This document shows, in pieces, positions 42,938 through 54,143 of a stretch of 64,000 nucleotides of DNA (positions within the stretch are counted from its first letter, which is position 1; each line of letters begins with the position of its first letter). A model generated the notes under the pieces. It saw nothing but the letters and a program-made list of their open reading frames with translations, had not been told where the DNA came from and ran no database searches. The stretch is from CAWHJN01 sp963829705 (GTDB taxonomy: Bacteria > Bacteroidota > Rhodothermia > Rhodothermales > BA12), in assembly GCA_963829705.1 (NCBI GenBank), contig CAWHJN010000003.1, positions 372,001 to 436,000 of the forward strand, in the 5' to 3' direction. The position numbers were made by a program, and so were the translations under genes.

Positions 42938-44333
42938 TCACCTTGGCGTCATTGCATGGAGCACACCGCCGGTGACAGTCAGCGCCGCGCCAACGACGAG
43001 GGCGTAGCCGAGGTCAGGCTGCGCGTCGAGCATGAGGTTGATCGGCGTGTCGAACACCAGCGGGATGCCGATGACGAGCCCCGCCGAGACGCCCACGTCC
43101 CACCCGAGCTTCGCCCACGTCTTGCCGCCTCGTGGCACGCCGAGTGGCCGCCCCGCACCGTTCCACCGGTACGCCGATCTCCCGGCTCCGTAGGCGGACA
43201 ACAGCAGACCCGCCAGCGCCCCCAGCCGCCACCAGACCTCTGCCGGTCGGGCCACCACGGGCGTGCCGCCTTCGAGCCACGTCAGCGCGCCGCTCGCGAG
43301 TTGGCGGTTGCCCGCGAACGTGTTGGCGTCCGCCACGACGGCGATGCCGTAGCCCCACGCGGGCACGTAGAGCATGGCGCTGCTGTACGTGCCGATCAGC
43401 CCGGTGTGCTGCACGACGTCGATGCCGTTCCACCGCGCCCGCCGCCAGCCCATCGCCGTACCCCAGCGTATCGCCGTTCCACGGCGTGCGCGACGCTTCG
43501 AGGAGGGCTGGCGAAATGCCCAGCCGCGCTTTCACGTTTGCTGTGTCGAGGTGCGCCGACAGAAACCGCCCCAGATCCATAGCACTCGACGCGATAAAGC
43601 CCGCTGGTATCGCAGCCTCGCGGTACGTCTCGTCGCCCGGCAGTGCCGGCCCGTACCAGAACCGGTGCCCCTGCGCCAGTTCGCCCCCGAATGCGCCCCG
43701 CGTGGCCGACGTGTGCGCCATCCCCAGCGGCACGGCGATGCGCTGTTCCACGTAGTCGGGCGAACGGCAGGCCCGACATTTCTTCGATCACCAGGCCGAG
43801 GATCGTGTAGTTGAGGTTCGAATAATCGAACTGCGTGCCAGGTGTGGATTGGAGGTGCACGCGCTCGAACGGTGCGGTGTCCCACGAAAACGGCTCCGGC
43901 AGCCTGAGAAATCCGTCTTTCTCCGCGATGCCGCTCGTGTGGTTGAGCAGGTGCCGGATGGTGATGCCGCGCCCTGCGTCACCTGCGAACCGCAAGCGCG
44001 GCAGGTATTCCGTGACAGGCGCGTCGAGGCCGAGCGCGCCCTGTTCGACGAGTTGCAGGACGGCCAGCGCGGTGAACGACTTGCTCATCGACCCGATCAG
44101 AAACGGCGTCTCGGGCGCGAGCGCGCGCCCCCTTTCGTTTGCCCGCCGAAGGCTTCCGCAAACACGACCGAGTCACCCTGCACTACGACGACCGCCGCGC
44201 CGGGGATGTTGGACTTATCGAGTTGCGCCCGAACGAACCGCGACAGCGCCGCGGCGTCGCCCGGTGCGGGCTGGGCGCGGAGCGAGGCGACCAGCAGGCC
44301 CGCGAGTGCGGCCCCGAGAAGAACGCGTTTCAT
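42938..44333 (-). pseudogene. Serine hydrolase (class C beta-lactamase fold), three frameshifts
   Basis: The gene starts MKRVLLGAALAGLLVASLRA (signal peptide, 44333). Three single-base indels split it: a missing G in the G5 run (plus-strand C5 at 44128-44132), an extra G at 43758-43760, and an extra base near 43454. Repairs give PETPFLIGSMSKSFTALAVL, with the SxxK nucleophile in SMSK, and FDYSNLNYTILGL with the YxN motif. FGGELAQGHRFWYGPA and VVQHTGLIGTYSSAMLYVPA follow. The last 120 residues carry three hydrophobic helices (GALAGLLLSAYGA; VSAGLVIGIPLVF; VVGAALTVTGGVL), common in Bacteroidota homologues. It acts on peptide or ester bonds; the substrate is unknown. It overlaps the PadR regulator stop (ATGA). 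Likely functional if the indels are errors. Confidence 0.75.
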
Positions 44334-44875
44334 GCGGAAAGGCGGTCGAGTTCGGTGAGGGTTTCGTCGGCCCACGCCACCGTGGCGCGGAGCACGAGGA
44401 TGCCCTGGCGAGCGGTCATCTTCCAGTACGGCGCATCAGGGTGCAGGCGGTCTTCGATGCCTGCGACGGCGGCTTCGAGGTGCGCGAGGTGCACAGCATT
44501 CCGGGTTCGGTACTCCTCGACCTGCGCGCGCAGGACGCCCGGCGGCGCGTGCGGCGCAAAAAAGAGCTTCAGCAGCATCTCCTGTCGGGGCGGCTGCGGA
44601 GCGATGGCCTCCCCGAACCACCCCGACAGTGCCGCGCGCCCCGCGTCGGTGATGGCGTAGCGGATGCGCGGGCGCTTGCCCGTCGCCTCGGGCGGCAGCG
44701 CCTCCACGAGCCCCTCCCCCGCCATGCGTTTGAGCGCCGGGTACACCTGCCCGAACGACTCCGACCAGAAGTGCCGGATGCTGTTCTGGATGGTGTCGCG
44801 CAGTTCGGCACCGCTCATCGGGTGGGCGGCGAGCAGGCCCAGGAGGGCGTAATCGGTACGGGGTCGGTCTTTCAT
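44330..44875 (-). CDS. PadR family transcriptional regulator
   Basis: The 181-residue product has the PadR winged-helix N-terminus (DYALLGLLAAHPMSGAELRD, SFGQVYPALKRMAGEGLVEA, RIRYAITDAGRAAL) and a C-terminal helical region matching Vir_act_alpha_C (RQEMLLKLFFAPHA, TRNAVHLAHLEAAVAGIEDR). Met at 44875 gives the standard start MKDRPRTDYALL. Its stop codon overlaps the start of the serine hydrolase (ATGA), so the two form an operon and the regulator probably controls it. Effector unknown. Confidence 0.9.
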   Translation of the reverse strand: MKDRPRTDYALLGLLAAHPMSGAELRDTIQNSIRHFWSESFGQVYPALKRMAGEGLVEALPPEATGKRPRIRYAITDAGRAALSGWFGEAIAPQPPRQEMLLKLFFAPHAPPGVLRAQVEEYRTRNAVHLAHLEAAVAGIEDRLHPDAPYWKMTARQGILVLRATVAWADETLTELDRLSA

Positions 44876-45012
44876 ATCTGTCAGATACAATACGAGCCTT
44901 TTGAGGTTGGTTGCGTGGGAGGTCGAAAAAACGGGCGTGGCTTTTTCGCACGCCTCGCATCCTCAGCCTGAGGAGCCTGCTCTGCGCGAAGCCAGAGGCC
45001 GCAGTCGAAAAA

Positions 45013-46170
45013 TCACGCCAGCGCGTGTTCGAGATCGGCAATCAGATCCGCCTCGTCCTCGACGCCGACCGAGAGGCGGATGAGCGAGTCGAAAAAGCCA
45101 TTTTTGACGCGCTCCTCGACGGGGATCGAGCCGTGCGTCATCGAGGCCGGGTGCTCGATGAGGCTCTCGACGCCGCCCAGGCTCTCGGCAAGCTGGAAGA
45201 TTCGGGTTTTCGTGATGACCTCTGTAGCGGCGTCCACGGTGTCGGTTTTGAGCGTGAACGACATCATGCCGCCGAAATCACGCATCTGGCGTGTGGCGAC
45301 GTCGTGGCCAGGATCGCTCTCCAATCCGGGCCAGAACACGCGCGCAACCTTCGGGTGACGGTCGAGGAAACGGGCGACAGCGCGGCCGTTGGCGCAGTGC
45401 CGCTCCATGCGGAGGTGGAGCGTTTTGGTGCCGCGCAGCACGAGAAAGCAGTCCATCGGGCCAGGGACGGCGCCGGTGCTCTTGATCTGAAAGCGCAGCG
45501 ACTCGTGCCAGTCGTCGCGCGAGGTCATGATGCAGCCCAGAATCACGTCGGAGTGGCCGCCGAGGTATTTGGTGGCACTGTGCATCACCAGGTCCGCGCC
45601 GAGGGCGAGGGGCTGCTGGAGGTACGGCGTGGCGAAGGTGTTGTCCACGGCCACGTCGGCCCCGCAGGCGTGGGCGACGTCGCAGACCGCCGCGATGTCG
45701 ATCACGCGCATCAGCGGGTTGGTGGGCGTCTCGACCCAGACGAGCTTCGTCTGTGGCGTCATGGCCTTCTCGACGGCGTCCAGATTCGTCATGTCGACAA
45801 ACGAGAACGTGAGGCCGAAGCGGGCGAACGTCTGCGTGAAGAGCCGGTAGCTGCCGCCGTAGAGGTCGTTCGTGGCCACGACGTGGTCGCCAGGGTTGAG
45901 CCCTTTCAGGATGGCATCCATCGCGCCGACGCCCGACGAGAACGCCATGCCGTACGTCGCGCCTTCGAGCGAGGCGAGGTTGCCTTCGAGCGCGACACGC
46001 GTGGGATTGTTGACGCGCGAGTAGTCGAACCCCTGGTTGACGCCCGGCCCCTCCTGCACGTAGGTGGAGGTCTGGAAGATGGGCGTCATGATGGCCCCGG
46101 TGGCGGGGTCGGGCACCTGCCCGGCGTGGATGCACCGCGTGCCGAAGCCGAATGAGGAAGCGTCGCGCAT
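45013..46170 (-). CDS. Cystathionine gamma-synthase/lyase family PLP enzyme
   Basis: The 385-residue product is a Cys/Met-metabolism PLP enzyme. The signatures are TRCIHAGQVPDPATGAIMTP at the start, FDYSRVNNPTRVALEGNLA, AFSSGVGAMDAIL, NDLYGGSYRLF and LVWVETPTNPLMRVIDI. VDNTFATPYLQQPLALGADL precedes the PLP lysine, Lys201 in MHSATKYLGGHSD; the C-terminal block is GGVESLIEHPASMTHGSIP. This fits cystathionine gamma-synthase (methionine biosynthesis) or gamma-lyase; the two cannot be separated by eye. A second family member lies at 59209. The Met of MRDASSFGF was chosen; the upstream in-frame residues run into terminator sequence. Confidence 0.92.
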   Translation of the reverse strand: MRDASSFGFGTRCIHAGQVPDPATGAIMTPIFQTSTYVQEGPGVNQGFDYSRVNNPTRVALEGNLASLEGATYGMAFSSGVGAMDAILKGLNPGDHVVATNDLYGGSYRLFTQTFARFGLTFSFVDMTNLDAVEKAMTPQTKLVWVETPTNPLMRVIDIAAVCDVAHACGADVAVDNTFATPYLQQPLALGADLVMHSATKYLGGHSDVILGCIMTSRDDWHESLRFQIKSTGAVPGPMDCFLVLRGTKTLHLRMERHCANGRAVARFLDRHPKVARVFWPGLESDPGHDVATRQMRDFGGMMSFTLKTDTVDAATEVITKTRIFQLAESLGGVESLIEHPASMTHGSIPVEERVKNGFFDSLIRLSVGVEDEADLIADLEHALA

Positions 46171-46202
46171 GGAAGAAACGGGTTGGATGAGGAAGGCAAG
46201 AT

Positions 46203-46239
46203 AAAAGCCTCCGAGGCCATACAGGCCCCGGAGGCTTTT
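46203..46239. terminator. Bidirectional terminator hairpin
   Basis: AAAAGCCTCCG (46203-46213) pairs with CGGAGGCTTTT (46229-46239), with an inner GGCC pair; T-runs flank it on both strands. It lies 94 bp after the TPR lipoprotein stop on the minus strand and just upstream of the PLP enzyme. Confidence 0.8.
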
Positions 46240-46332
46240 GAAGGTCGAAAGCGGAAAGTCGGAGGTGAAAAGCGAAGGCGACCGGAGCGCCTCTCGCTCA
46301 GCCAACCCGACTGTCAGCCAACCTGCCCGGCG

Positions 46333-47541
46333 TCAGTTGGTGTCGCCGTAGCCGGCGCACTCGGCGACGGCCTGCGCCTTTTCGGTCATGCGGGCGTTGG
46401 TGTACGCCTGGAAGAGCGCCTTGCAAGCCTCAGTGGCGGGCTCGCCGCTGAGGTCGGCCAGTTCGCGGGCTTTTTCGAGCGACGGGATAGCCAGGGAGAA
46501 CAGCTCCGTGCGGCGGTCGACGAGACGGTCGAGTTCGGCCTCGCGCGTGCGGATCTCGTCTGCCGAGAGCGACGCGCGTTCTTCGCGCAGCTTGTCGTCT
46601 TTCTCGCGCACCTGGTCGTTGACGCTCACGGCCTGGTTGATGTAGGCCGCGCCGAGGTTGTACTGCGCGTTGGCATTCTCCGGGTTGAGGCGAGTCGCCT
46701 GCGAGAGCTGCTCGACGGCCTCCTCATAGTCTTCGGTCTGCAAGAGCAGCGAGCCGAAGTTGTAGCGGTAGAGCGCGTTGTCGGGTTCACGCTCGACGGC
46801 CTCGCGGTAGTAGTCCACGGCGCGGTCGGTCTGGTTGGCGGCGACGTAGGCGGCGAGCAGTTGCTGCTGCACGTCGGGGTTGTCGGGCATGACGTCGCGT
46901 GCGCGTTCGAGCAGCGTTACCGCTTCGTCGGTGCGCTGGCCCTCGGTGTAGAGCGAGGCGAGGTAGAGGTACGTCTCGGGCTGCTGGTCGCCTTTCTCGA
47001 CGGCCATTTCGAGCGCCTCGATGGCCTCGGGCGAGCGCTGGGCGCTCACGAGCGAGTACGCCTTGTTGACGTACGCACCGGCGGAGTCGGGCTGGATCAT
47101 GGCGGCATTGCCGAAATAGCCCGCCGCCGTGCCAAACTCGGCGTCGTTGGTCTGGCCGCGGTTGTAGGCTTTTACCCCCCGGTCGAACTCCTGGAGGTAG
47201 GCGTTCCGCAGGTTCATGTTGACGGTTTCGGCCATCTCCGGGTCGACCTCGGCGGCGCGGTTGAAGGCCGCTACCATGTCGCGGATGATTTGCGCGTGCG
47301 CCTCAGGGTCGGTGACTTCATCGGCCTGCGCCATCAGGATGCGGCCTTTGAGTTCGAGGGCAGCAGCGTTGTTGGCGTCTTTTTCGAGAGCGGTATTGAC
47401 GTTTTCGAGGGCGCGGGCGTAGTCCTTGTTGCGAAGGTCGAGCTTGGCACCTTCGACATTCGGGTCGCTCGCGCAGCCGTCGGCGGCCACCAGCAGCAGC
47501 ATGGTGAACACGCACGCGACGAGCGTGGATAGGCGTTTCAT
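46333..47541 (-). CDS. TPR-repeat lipoprotein
   Basis: The 402-residue product starts MKRLSTLVACVFTMLLLVAADGC (lipobox Cys23). From about 35 to 300 there are TPR-type helical repeats (YARALENVNTALEKDANNAA, AEFGTAAGYFGNAAMIQPDS, AVDYYREAVEREPDNALYRY, YEEAVEQLSQATRLNPENAN). A charged coiled-coil insertion (REKDDKLREERASLSADEI) and a final TPR-like block with two Cys residues follow. TPR lipoproteins commonly scaffold envelope complexes, including type IX secretion or gliding machinery, but no specific family is identified. The upstream in-frame extension to 47646 lacks signal-peptide character. A terminator follows. Confidence 0.85.
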   Translation of the reverse strand: MKRLSTLVACVFTMLLLVAADGCASDPNVEGAKLDLRNKDYARALENVNTALEKDANNAAALELKGRILMAQADEVTDPEAHAQIIRDMVAAFNRAAEVDPEMAETVNMNLRNAYLQEFDRGVKAYNRGQTNDAEFGTAAGYFGNAAMIQPDSAGAYVNKAYSLVSAQRSPEAIEALEMAVEKGDQQPETYLYLASLYTEGQRTDEAVTLLERARDVMPDNPDVQQQLLAAYVAANQTDRAVDYYREAVEREPDNALYRYNFGSLLLQTEDYEEAVEQLSQATRLNPENANAQYNLGAAYINQAVSVNDQVREKDDKLREERASLSADEIRTREAELDRLVDRRTELFSLAIPSLEKARELADLSGEPATEACKALFQAYTNARMTEKAQAVAECAGYGDTN

Positions 47542-47716
47542 GACAGGTAGATGGGTAGTGAAAGAGCGGTGGAACGGGCAGGGGCATCCCCCCACAACAG
47601 AGTAAAATACACCCTGCCGGATGTTTGGTTTACCCCCTCGCACCAAGTTCTACCATCGTTACGGACGGAACTGAGGCCGCTGAAAGCGCTTTGCCGCCCT
47701 TTTCGCTCTGCCTTCC

Positions 47717-48682
47717 ATGCCCGCTCCACCCGCCGAAAACGCCTCCGCCCGCCACGCGCTGCTGCACGACCTCATCGATTACGCCGGGCTGTTTCCACCC
47801 GCCGGGCTGCCGCTCGAAAAAGCTTTCCCGCTCTTCGAGCAGCACCGCGCCCGGCCTGAAGCGTGGATGCTGGCGCGCTTCGTGATCCCCGCCGCCCGGC
47901 TGAGCGACCTCGCGGCGCTCGGCTCCACGCAGCCCGCCATCCCGCACCGCCTCGCCGTGCTGGGAACAGGTGGCGTCACGGGAGCAGCCTTCCTGCGCGC
48001 CACGGCGGACGACCTCGAAGCCGCCCGGCGCTTCGAGGACAAGTATGCCGACCTGGCCACGCTGGACGCCTTCGAGGTGCCCCTGCCCACGTCGGTGCAG
48101 ACCAAGGGCGGAGCCGCCGACCTGCTGGCCGTGCTGGCAGATGCCTTCCGGCAGGCGCGCTACGAAAAAGCATCCATCTTCCTCGAAATCCCCTTCTCGC
48201 CCGATGGACTCGCGGTGCGCCCGCACGCGCTGGCGGCGATGCGTGCTCACAACGACGCCGGAGGCGGCCCGCGCATGGGACTAAAGCTGCGTACCGGAGG
48301 CGTCACCGCCGACCTCTTCCCCTCGCCCGACGCGCTCGCCGAGGCGCTCGTGGAGGCGCGCCGGGCGGGCGTCCCCTTCAAGGCCACGGCGGGCCTGCAC
48401 CACCCCGTGCGCCAGTACCGCGACGAAGTGGAAGCGCCCATGCATGGCTTCCTCAACGTCTTCGGCGGAGCCGTCCTGCTCCACACGCACGACCTCGACG
48501 CGGAAACGCTGACGCGTCTGCTCGAAGACGAGGACGCCAGCGCCTTCACCCTCACCGACGAGGCCTTCGCCTACCGTGACCTGCGAGCCACGGCAGCGCA
48601 GGTTCAGGCCGCCCGCGACGCTTTCGCCACCTCGTTCGGCTCCTGCTCGTTCGACGAACCGGTAGAGGAATTGGGATTGTGA
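47717..48682 (+). CDS. Conserved protein of unknown function
   Basis: The 321-residue product starts MPAPPAENASARHALLHDLI. I do not recognise a named family. It shows an alternating hydrophobic pattern consistent with a TIM-barrel-like fold, and polar motifs that look functional: DYAGLFPPAGLPLEKAF, RRFEDKYADLATLDAFEVPL, RMGLKLRTGGVTADLFPS and PFKATAGLHHPVRQYRDEVE. The Lys-Leu-Arg and His-His residues in the last two could be catalytic. No signal peptide or membrane segment, so it is probably cytosolic. It stands alone between two minus-strand genes (TPR lipoprotein upstream, kinase downstream). Confidence 0.7.
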   Translation: MPAPPAENASARHALLHDLIDYAGLFPPAGLPLEKAFPLFEQHRARPEAWMLARFVIPAARLSDLAALGSTQPAIPHRLAVLGTGGVTGAAFLRATADDLEAARRFEDKYADLATLDAFEVPLPTSVQTKGGAADLLAVLADAFRQARYEKASIFLEIPFSPDGLAVRPHALAAMRAHNDAGGGPRMGLKLRTGGVTADLFPSPDALAEALVEARRAGVPFKATAGLHHPVRQYRDEVEAPMHGFLNVFGGAVLLHTHDLDAETLTRLLEDEDASAFTLTDEAFAYRDLRATAAQVQAARDAFATSFGSCSFDEPVEELGL

Positions 48683-48769
48683 GGTAGCGGGGCGGCGGGG
48701 CGTGCCGCAGGCGTCTCTTCTTCCGTCTCCATCTCCATCCTCCCCACCGCACGCACGCCCCCGGCCACC

Positions 48770-51379
<2,610 letters not shown>

Positions 51380-51507
51380 CGAATTCAGAGTGGGTTAATG
51401 GGATACGCCGGAAAAAGCGCTGGAAGCGATCAGGGAAGCCTGCTGCATCGCTGGTGGAGGGATGGCCGGTTTGCTACCCGGCTCGATAACCAGCCATTCC
51501 AACAAAC

Positions 51508-52065
51508 TCAGCCAACCTCCCTCGCCAGCCACGCCCGCGCCAGCCGCCAGTCGCGGCGGACGGTGGGCACGGACACGCCCAGCACGCCCGCGATTTCCTC
51601 GTGCGTGAGGCCGCCAAAAAAGTGGTACGTCACGACGCGGCTCTGCCGCTCGTTGAGGAGCGCCAGCTTTTCGAGGGCTTCGTCGAGGGCGATGAGCGCC
51701 TCGGGCGGCGTCTCGTCCGGGTGGATCTCGTCGACGAACGTCACCGGGTGCTGCCCACCGCCGCGCTTGGCGGCGTTGCGTTTGTGCGCGTAGTTGATAA
51801 GGATGCGCCGCATGGCCACCGACGCCAGCGCATAGAAATGCGCCCGGTTCTGCCAGCTGTTCTCCTGCTGGACGAGCTTCAGATACGCCTCGTGGACGAG
51901 CGCCGAGGTATCGAGCGTGTGGCCGGAGCGCTCGCGCCTGAGCTGCTGCCGTGCGATGCCCCGGAGCGCGTCGTAGATCTGCGGCAGGAGCTGGTCGGCG
52001 GCGTCGCGGTTGCCGTCGGCGAGGCGACCGAGGAGGACGGTGATGTCGTCGGAGTCGTCGGGCAT
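51508..52065 (-). CDS. ECF sigma factor (RNA polymerase sigma-70 family)
   Basis: The 185-residue product has a sigma region 2 (DQLLPQIYDALRGIARQQLR, LDTSALVHEAYLKLVQQENS, YALASVAMRRILINYAHKRN) and a region 4 helix-turn-helix (LALLNERQSRVVTYHFFGGL, THEEIAGVLGVSVPTVRRDW). The region-2 phrase LVHEAYLKL is typical of the ECF type paired with Ser/Thr kinases (TIGR02999-like). The Met of MPDDSDDITVLL was chosen; the in-frame extension upstream overlaps the promoter. The kinase gene follows on the same strand and the cytolysin-like gene diverges upstream. A perfect TATCTTTG box lies 52 bp before the start. Confidence 0.92.
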   Translation of the reverse strand: MPDDSDDITVLLGRLADGNRDAADQLLPQIYDALRGIARQQLRRERSGHTLDTSALVHEAYLKLVQQENSWQNRAHFYALASVAMRRILINYAHKRNAAKRGGGQHPVTFVDEIHPDETPPEALIALDEALEKLALLNERQSRVVTYHFFGGLTHEEIAGVLGVSVPTVRRDWRLARAWLAREVG

Positions 52066-52116
52066 GGCGCGTCGTGGCCGGTGGAGAGAGCCCGGAAGTA
52101 CGACAGGGGCGCGACG

Positions 52117-52124
52117 CAAAGATA
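52117..52124 (-). promoter_or_regulatory. Perfect -7 box upstream of the ECF sigma gene
   Basis: On the minus strand these bases read TATCTTTG, an exact TAnnTTTG match, 51 bp before the sigma-factor ATG. A TTTG lies 11 bp further upstream, too close for the usual -33 spacing. Confidence 0.55.
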
Positions 52125-52235
52125 ACAGGATGGCGCAAACCTGCCCGTTCTGACAAAAAAACGACGGCCCCGTTATCACTTTCGTCCGGCAGTGCGGCGT
52201 GAAGGAGTAGAGACCTCACCCAACCGCCCGCTGCC

Positions 52236-53903
52236 ATGACACGCTTCCGCTTCTTTCCCCTGCTGCTGACCGCGCTGCTGCTCCTCGCCACCGGCTGCGG
52301 CGACAACCCCGTCGATGGCGGCGAGCCTGGCCCCACGCCCGACGGAGCCACCATCGGCGCGTACGTCAAATCGCTCTCCTACGACGCCCGGGCGCTGCTC
52401 AACGTGCAGTCCGCCGGGGCCACCGACGAGCAGGAATCCCCCGGTGCGACCGAAAGCGACCCGCCCGTGCAGGACGGCCTCAACCTCATCCAGTGCGCCC
52501 GCACCGACTTTTCGCTCGCCAAAAACTTTGACCAGGTGTCGATTCTGCGCCCCACCACGGGCGTCGTCTTTCCCGGCGCCCTCGTCAAGGGCAACGGCTC
52601 GCTGCTCGACGGCGTGCCTGAGCCCTTGCCGCTCGACCGCGCGCCCGTCACGGTGCGGGTGAACCTGCCCGGCATGGGCACCAGCGGCACGCGCACCATC
52701 GATAACCCGTCGAACTCCAGCGTGCAGGCCGCCATCGACGACGCGCTCGAATGGTGGAACGCCAACGCCTACGAGGAAGGCTACGTCAACGCCGCGCAGT
52801 CGTCGTTCCAGCTTTCGCAGTCGTTCTCGTCCGAGCAGGTGGCGCTGAAGGTCGGCCTCAACGCGAGTTGGGCCACCGGCGACGCCTCGGCGCAGTTCAA
52901 GTTCAACTCGAGCGAGGAGAAGATGACGCTGCTGGCCGTCTTCAAACAGGCCTTCTACGACGTCACGCTCGACACGCCGCAGAAGCCCGAGGACGTCTTC
53001 GGTCCGAACGCGACGTTAGACGAGGTCAAGCGCCAGATCACCAACGACGTGCCGCCGGCCTACGTATCGAGCGTGACCTACGGGCGCCTCATCATGGCGC
53101 GCATGGAGACCTCGGCCAAGATGACGCGCGCGGAGTTCGAGGCGGCGGCGCGCAACGCCTTCACCGCCGTCGAAGTCTCGGGCAGCGTCGAGGCCTCGTA
53201 CGAAAAGCTCAACCAGAACCTGAGCATCAGCGTCGTCACGCTCGGCGGCAACGCGGCCATCGCCACGCAGGCCATCAACACGTCGAGTCCGAAGGCACTC
53301 GTCGAGGGGATGCAGGCGGTCATCAAGGGCGACAACGCCGTGTATTCGCGCTCCAACCCCGGCATCCCGATTGCCTACCAGGTACGGTACTTGAAAGACA
53401 ACTCGCTGGCCAAGCTCGGCTACACGACCGAATACACGACCACCGAGTGCAGCGTGATGAAAAACAAGAGCCGCGTCACCCTCACGCTCAACAAATTCCA
53501 CGTCGTCAAAGACTGCGACGGCGTCGAGGGATCGGGGGATTTCCACCTGTACGCGGCCATCTACGACAACAGCACCGGCGCCAACACGCTGCGCACGGAC
53601 AAAGGCTTCAACGGCCAGTACGACGACGGCGACGACGTCACCATCAACAAAAACTGGACGGTGGACATGCCGCACACCGCGGGCAAGCAGTTCTCGGTCT
53701 ACTTCCGCAGCTACGAAACCGACAAGGACATTCTCGGCAACGTCTATAACGACTCCCGCATGGGCGACGCCCGGACGACCTCGGAGCACGCATGGCAGGC
53801 AGGCGGCTGGACGAACCTCAGCGGCGCCACCACCACGCGCACCCTCACCCATGGCTCCGGCGACTGCCGGGCGCAGTTGGAGTACAGCGTGTCGGTGCAG
53901 TAG
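52236..53903 (+). CDS. Cholesterol-dependent-cytolysin-like pore-forming lipoprotein
   Basis: The 555-residue product starts with a lipoprotein signal peptide (LLLLATGCGD, Cys21). Residues about 95-400 match the thiol-activated cytolysin (CDC) core. Visible family motifs are DPPVQDGLNLIQCARTDFSL, LDTPQKPEDVFGPNATLDEV, VPPAYVSSVTYGRLIMARME, the Gly337-Gly338 pair (SVVTLGGNAAIATQ) of the strand that opens during oligomerisation, and AVYSRSNPGIPIAYQVRYLK then DNSLAKLGYTTEYTTTEC. The remaining 150 residues form a different beta-rich domain that lacks the Trp-rich undecapeptide of Gram-positive CDCs, so cholesterol binding is not expected. This fits the CDC-like (CDCL) proteins known in Bacteroidota, which are lipid-anchored pore formers. 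It is divergent from the ECF sigma/kinase pair. Target membrane unknown. Confidence 0.85.
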   Translation: MTRFRFFPLLLTALLLLATGCGDNPVDGGEPGPTPDGATIGAYVKSLSYDARALLNVQSAGATDEQESPGATESDPPVQDGLNLIQCARTDFSLAKNFDQVSILRPTTGVVFPGALVKGNGSLLDGVPEPLPLDRAPVTVRVNLPGMGTSGTRTIDNPSNSSVQAAIDDALEWWNANAYEEGYVNAAQSSFQLSQSFSSEQVALKVGLNASWATGDASAQFKFNSSEEKMTLLAVFKQAFYDVTLDTPQKPEDVFGPNATLDEVKRQITNDVPPAYVSSVTYGRLIMARMETSAKMTRAEFEAAARNAFTAVEVSGSVEASYEKLNQNLSISVVTLGGNAAIATQAINTSSPKALVEGMQAVIKGDNAVYSRSNPGIPIAYQVRYLKDNSLAKLGYTTEYTTTECSVMKNKSRVTLTLNKFHVVKDCDGVEGSGDFHLYAAIYDNSTGANTLRTDKGFNGQYDDGDDVTINKNWTVDMPHTAGKQFSVYFRSYETDKDILGNVYNDSRMGDARTTSEHAWQAGGWTNLSGATTTRTLTHGSGDCRAQLEYSVSVQ

Positions 53904-53909
53904 GGGGTG

Positions 53910-53956
53910 TGGTTGGGTTGGTTATAAAGTCCGGTGGCAAATCAACCCTCCAACCA
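53910..53956 (+). terminator. Hairpin after the cytolysin-like gene
   Basis: TGGTTGGGTTG (53910-53920) pairs with CAACCCTCCAACCA (53943-53956) with a 3-nt bulge, 6 bp after the stop codon. No T-run. Confidence 0.45.
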
Positions 53957-54069
53957 CCAGCGAGCAACGCGAGCGCAACCAACCTCTTCTCCCCCGCAAT
54001 TCCCCGTTTCTTTGTCGCCCGCGCGGGACAGGGAGGCGGGTTTTGCACGTTCTGCACGCATCCGGGCCG

Positions 54070-54078
54070 TACCTTTTG
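54070..54078 (+). promoter_or_regulatory. Possible -7 box upstream of atpD
   Basis: TACCTTTTG resembles TAnnTTTG, 65 bp before the atpD ATG; a TTTTG at 54041-54045 lies upstream at a longer than usual spacing. Confidence 0.4.
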
Positions 54079-54143
54079 GCCTGCTTTTTCCGCGTCGCGC
54101 GGTCGCGCATTACCGCCCCGATTTTCAACACGATCCCGTTTTT

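Noticed and set aside
53934..54143. N-terminal extension of atpD
   Set aside because: The extension crosses the hairpin and the -7 box and adds Arg/Pro-rich residues; the ATG at 54144 gives the standard beta-subunit start.
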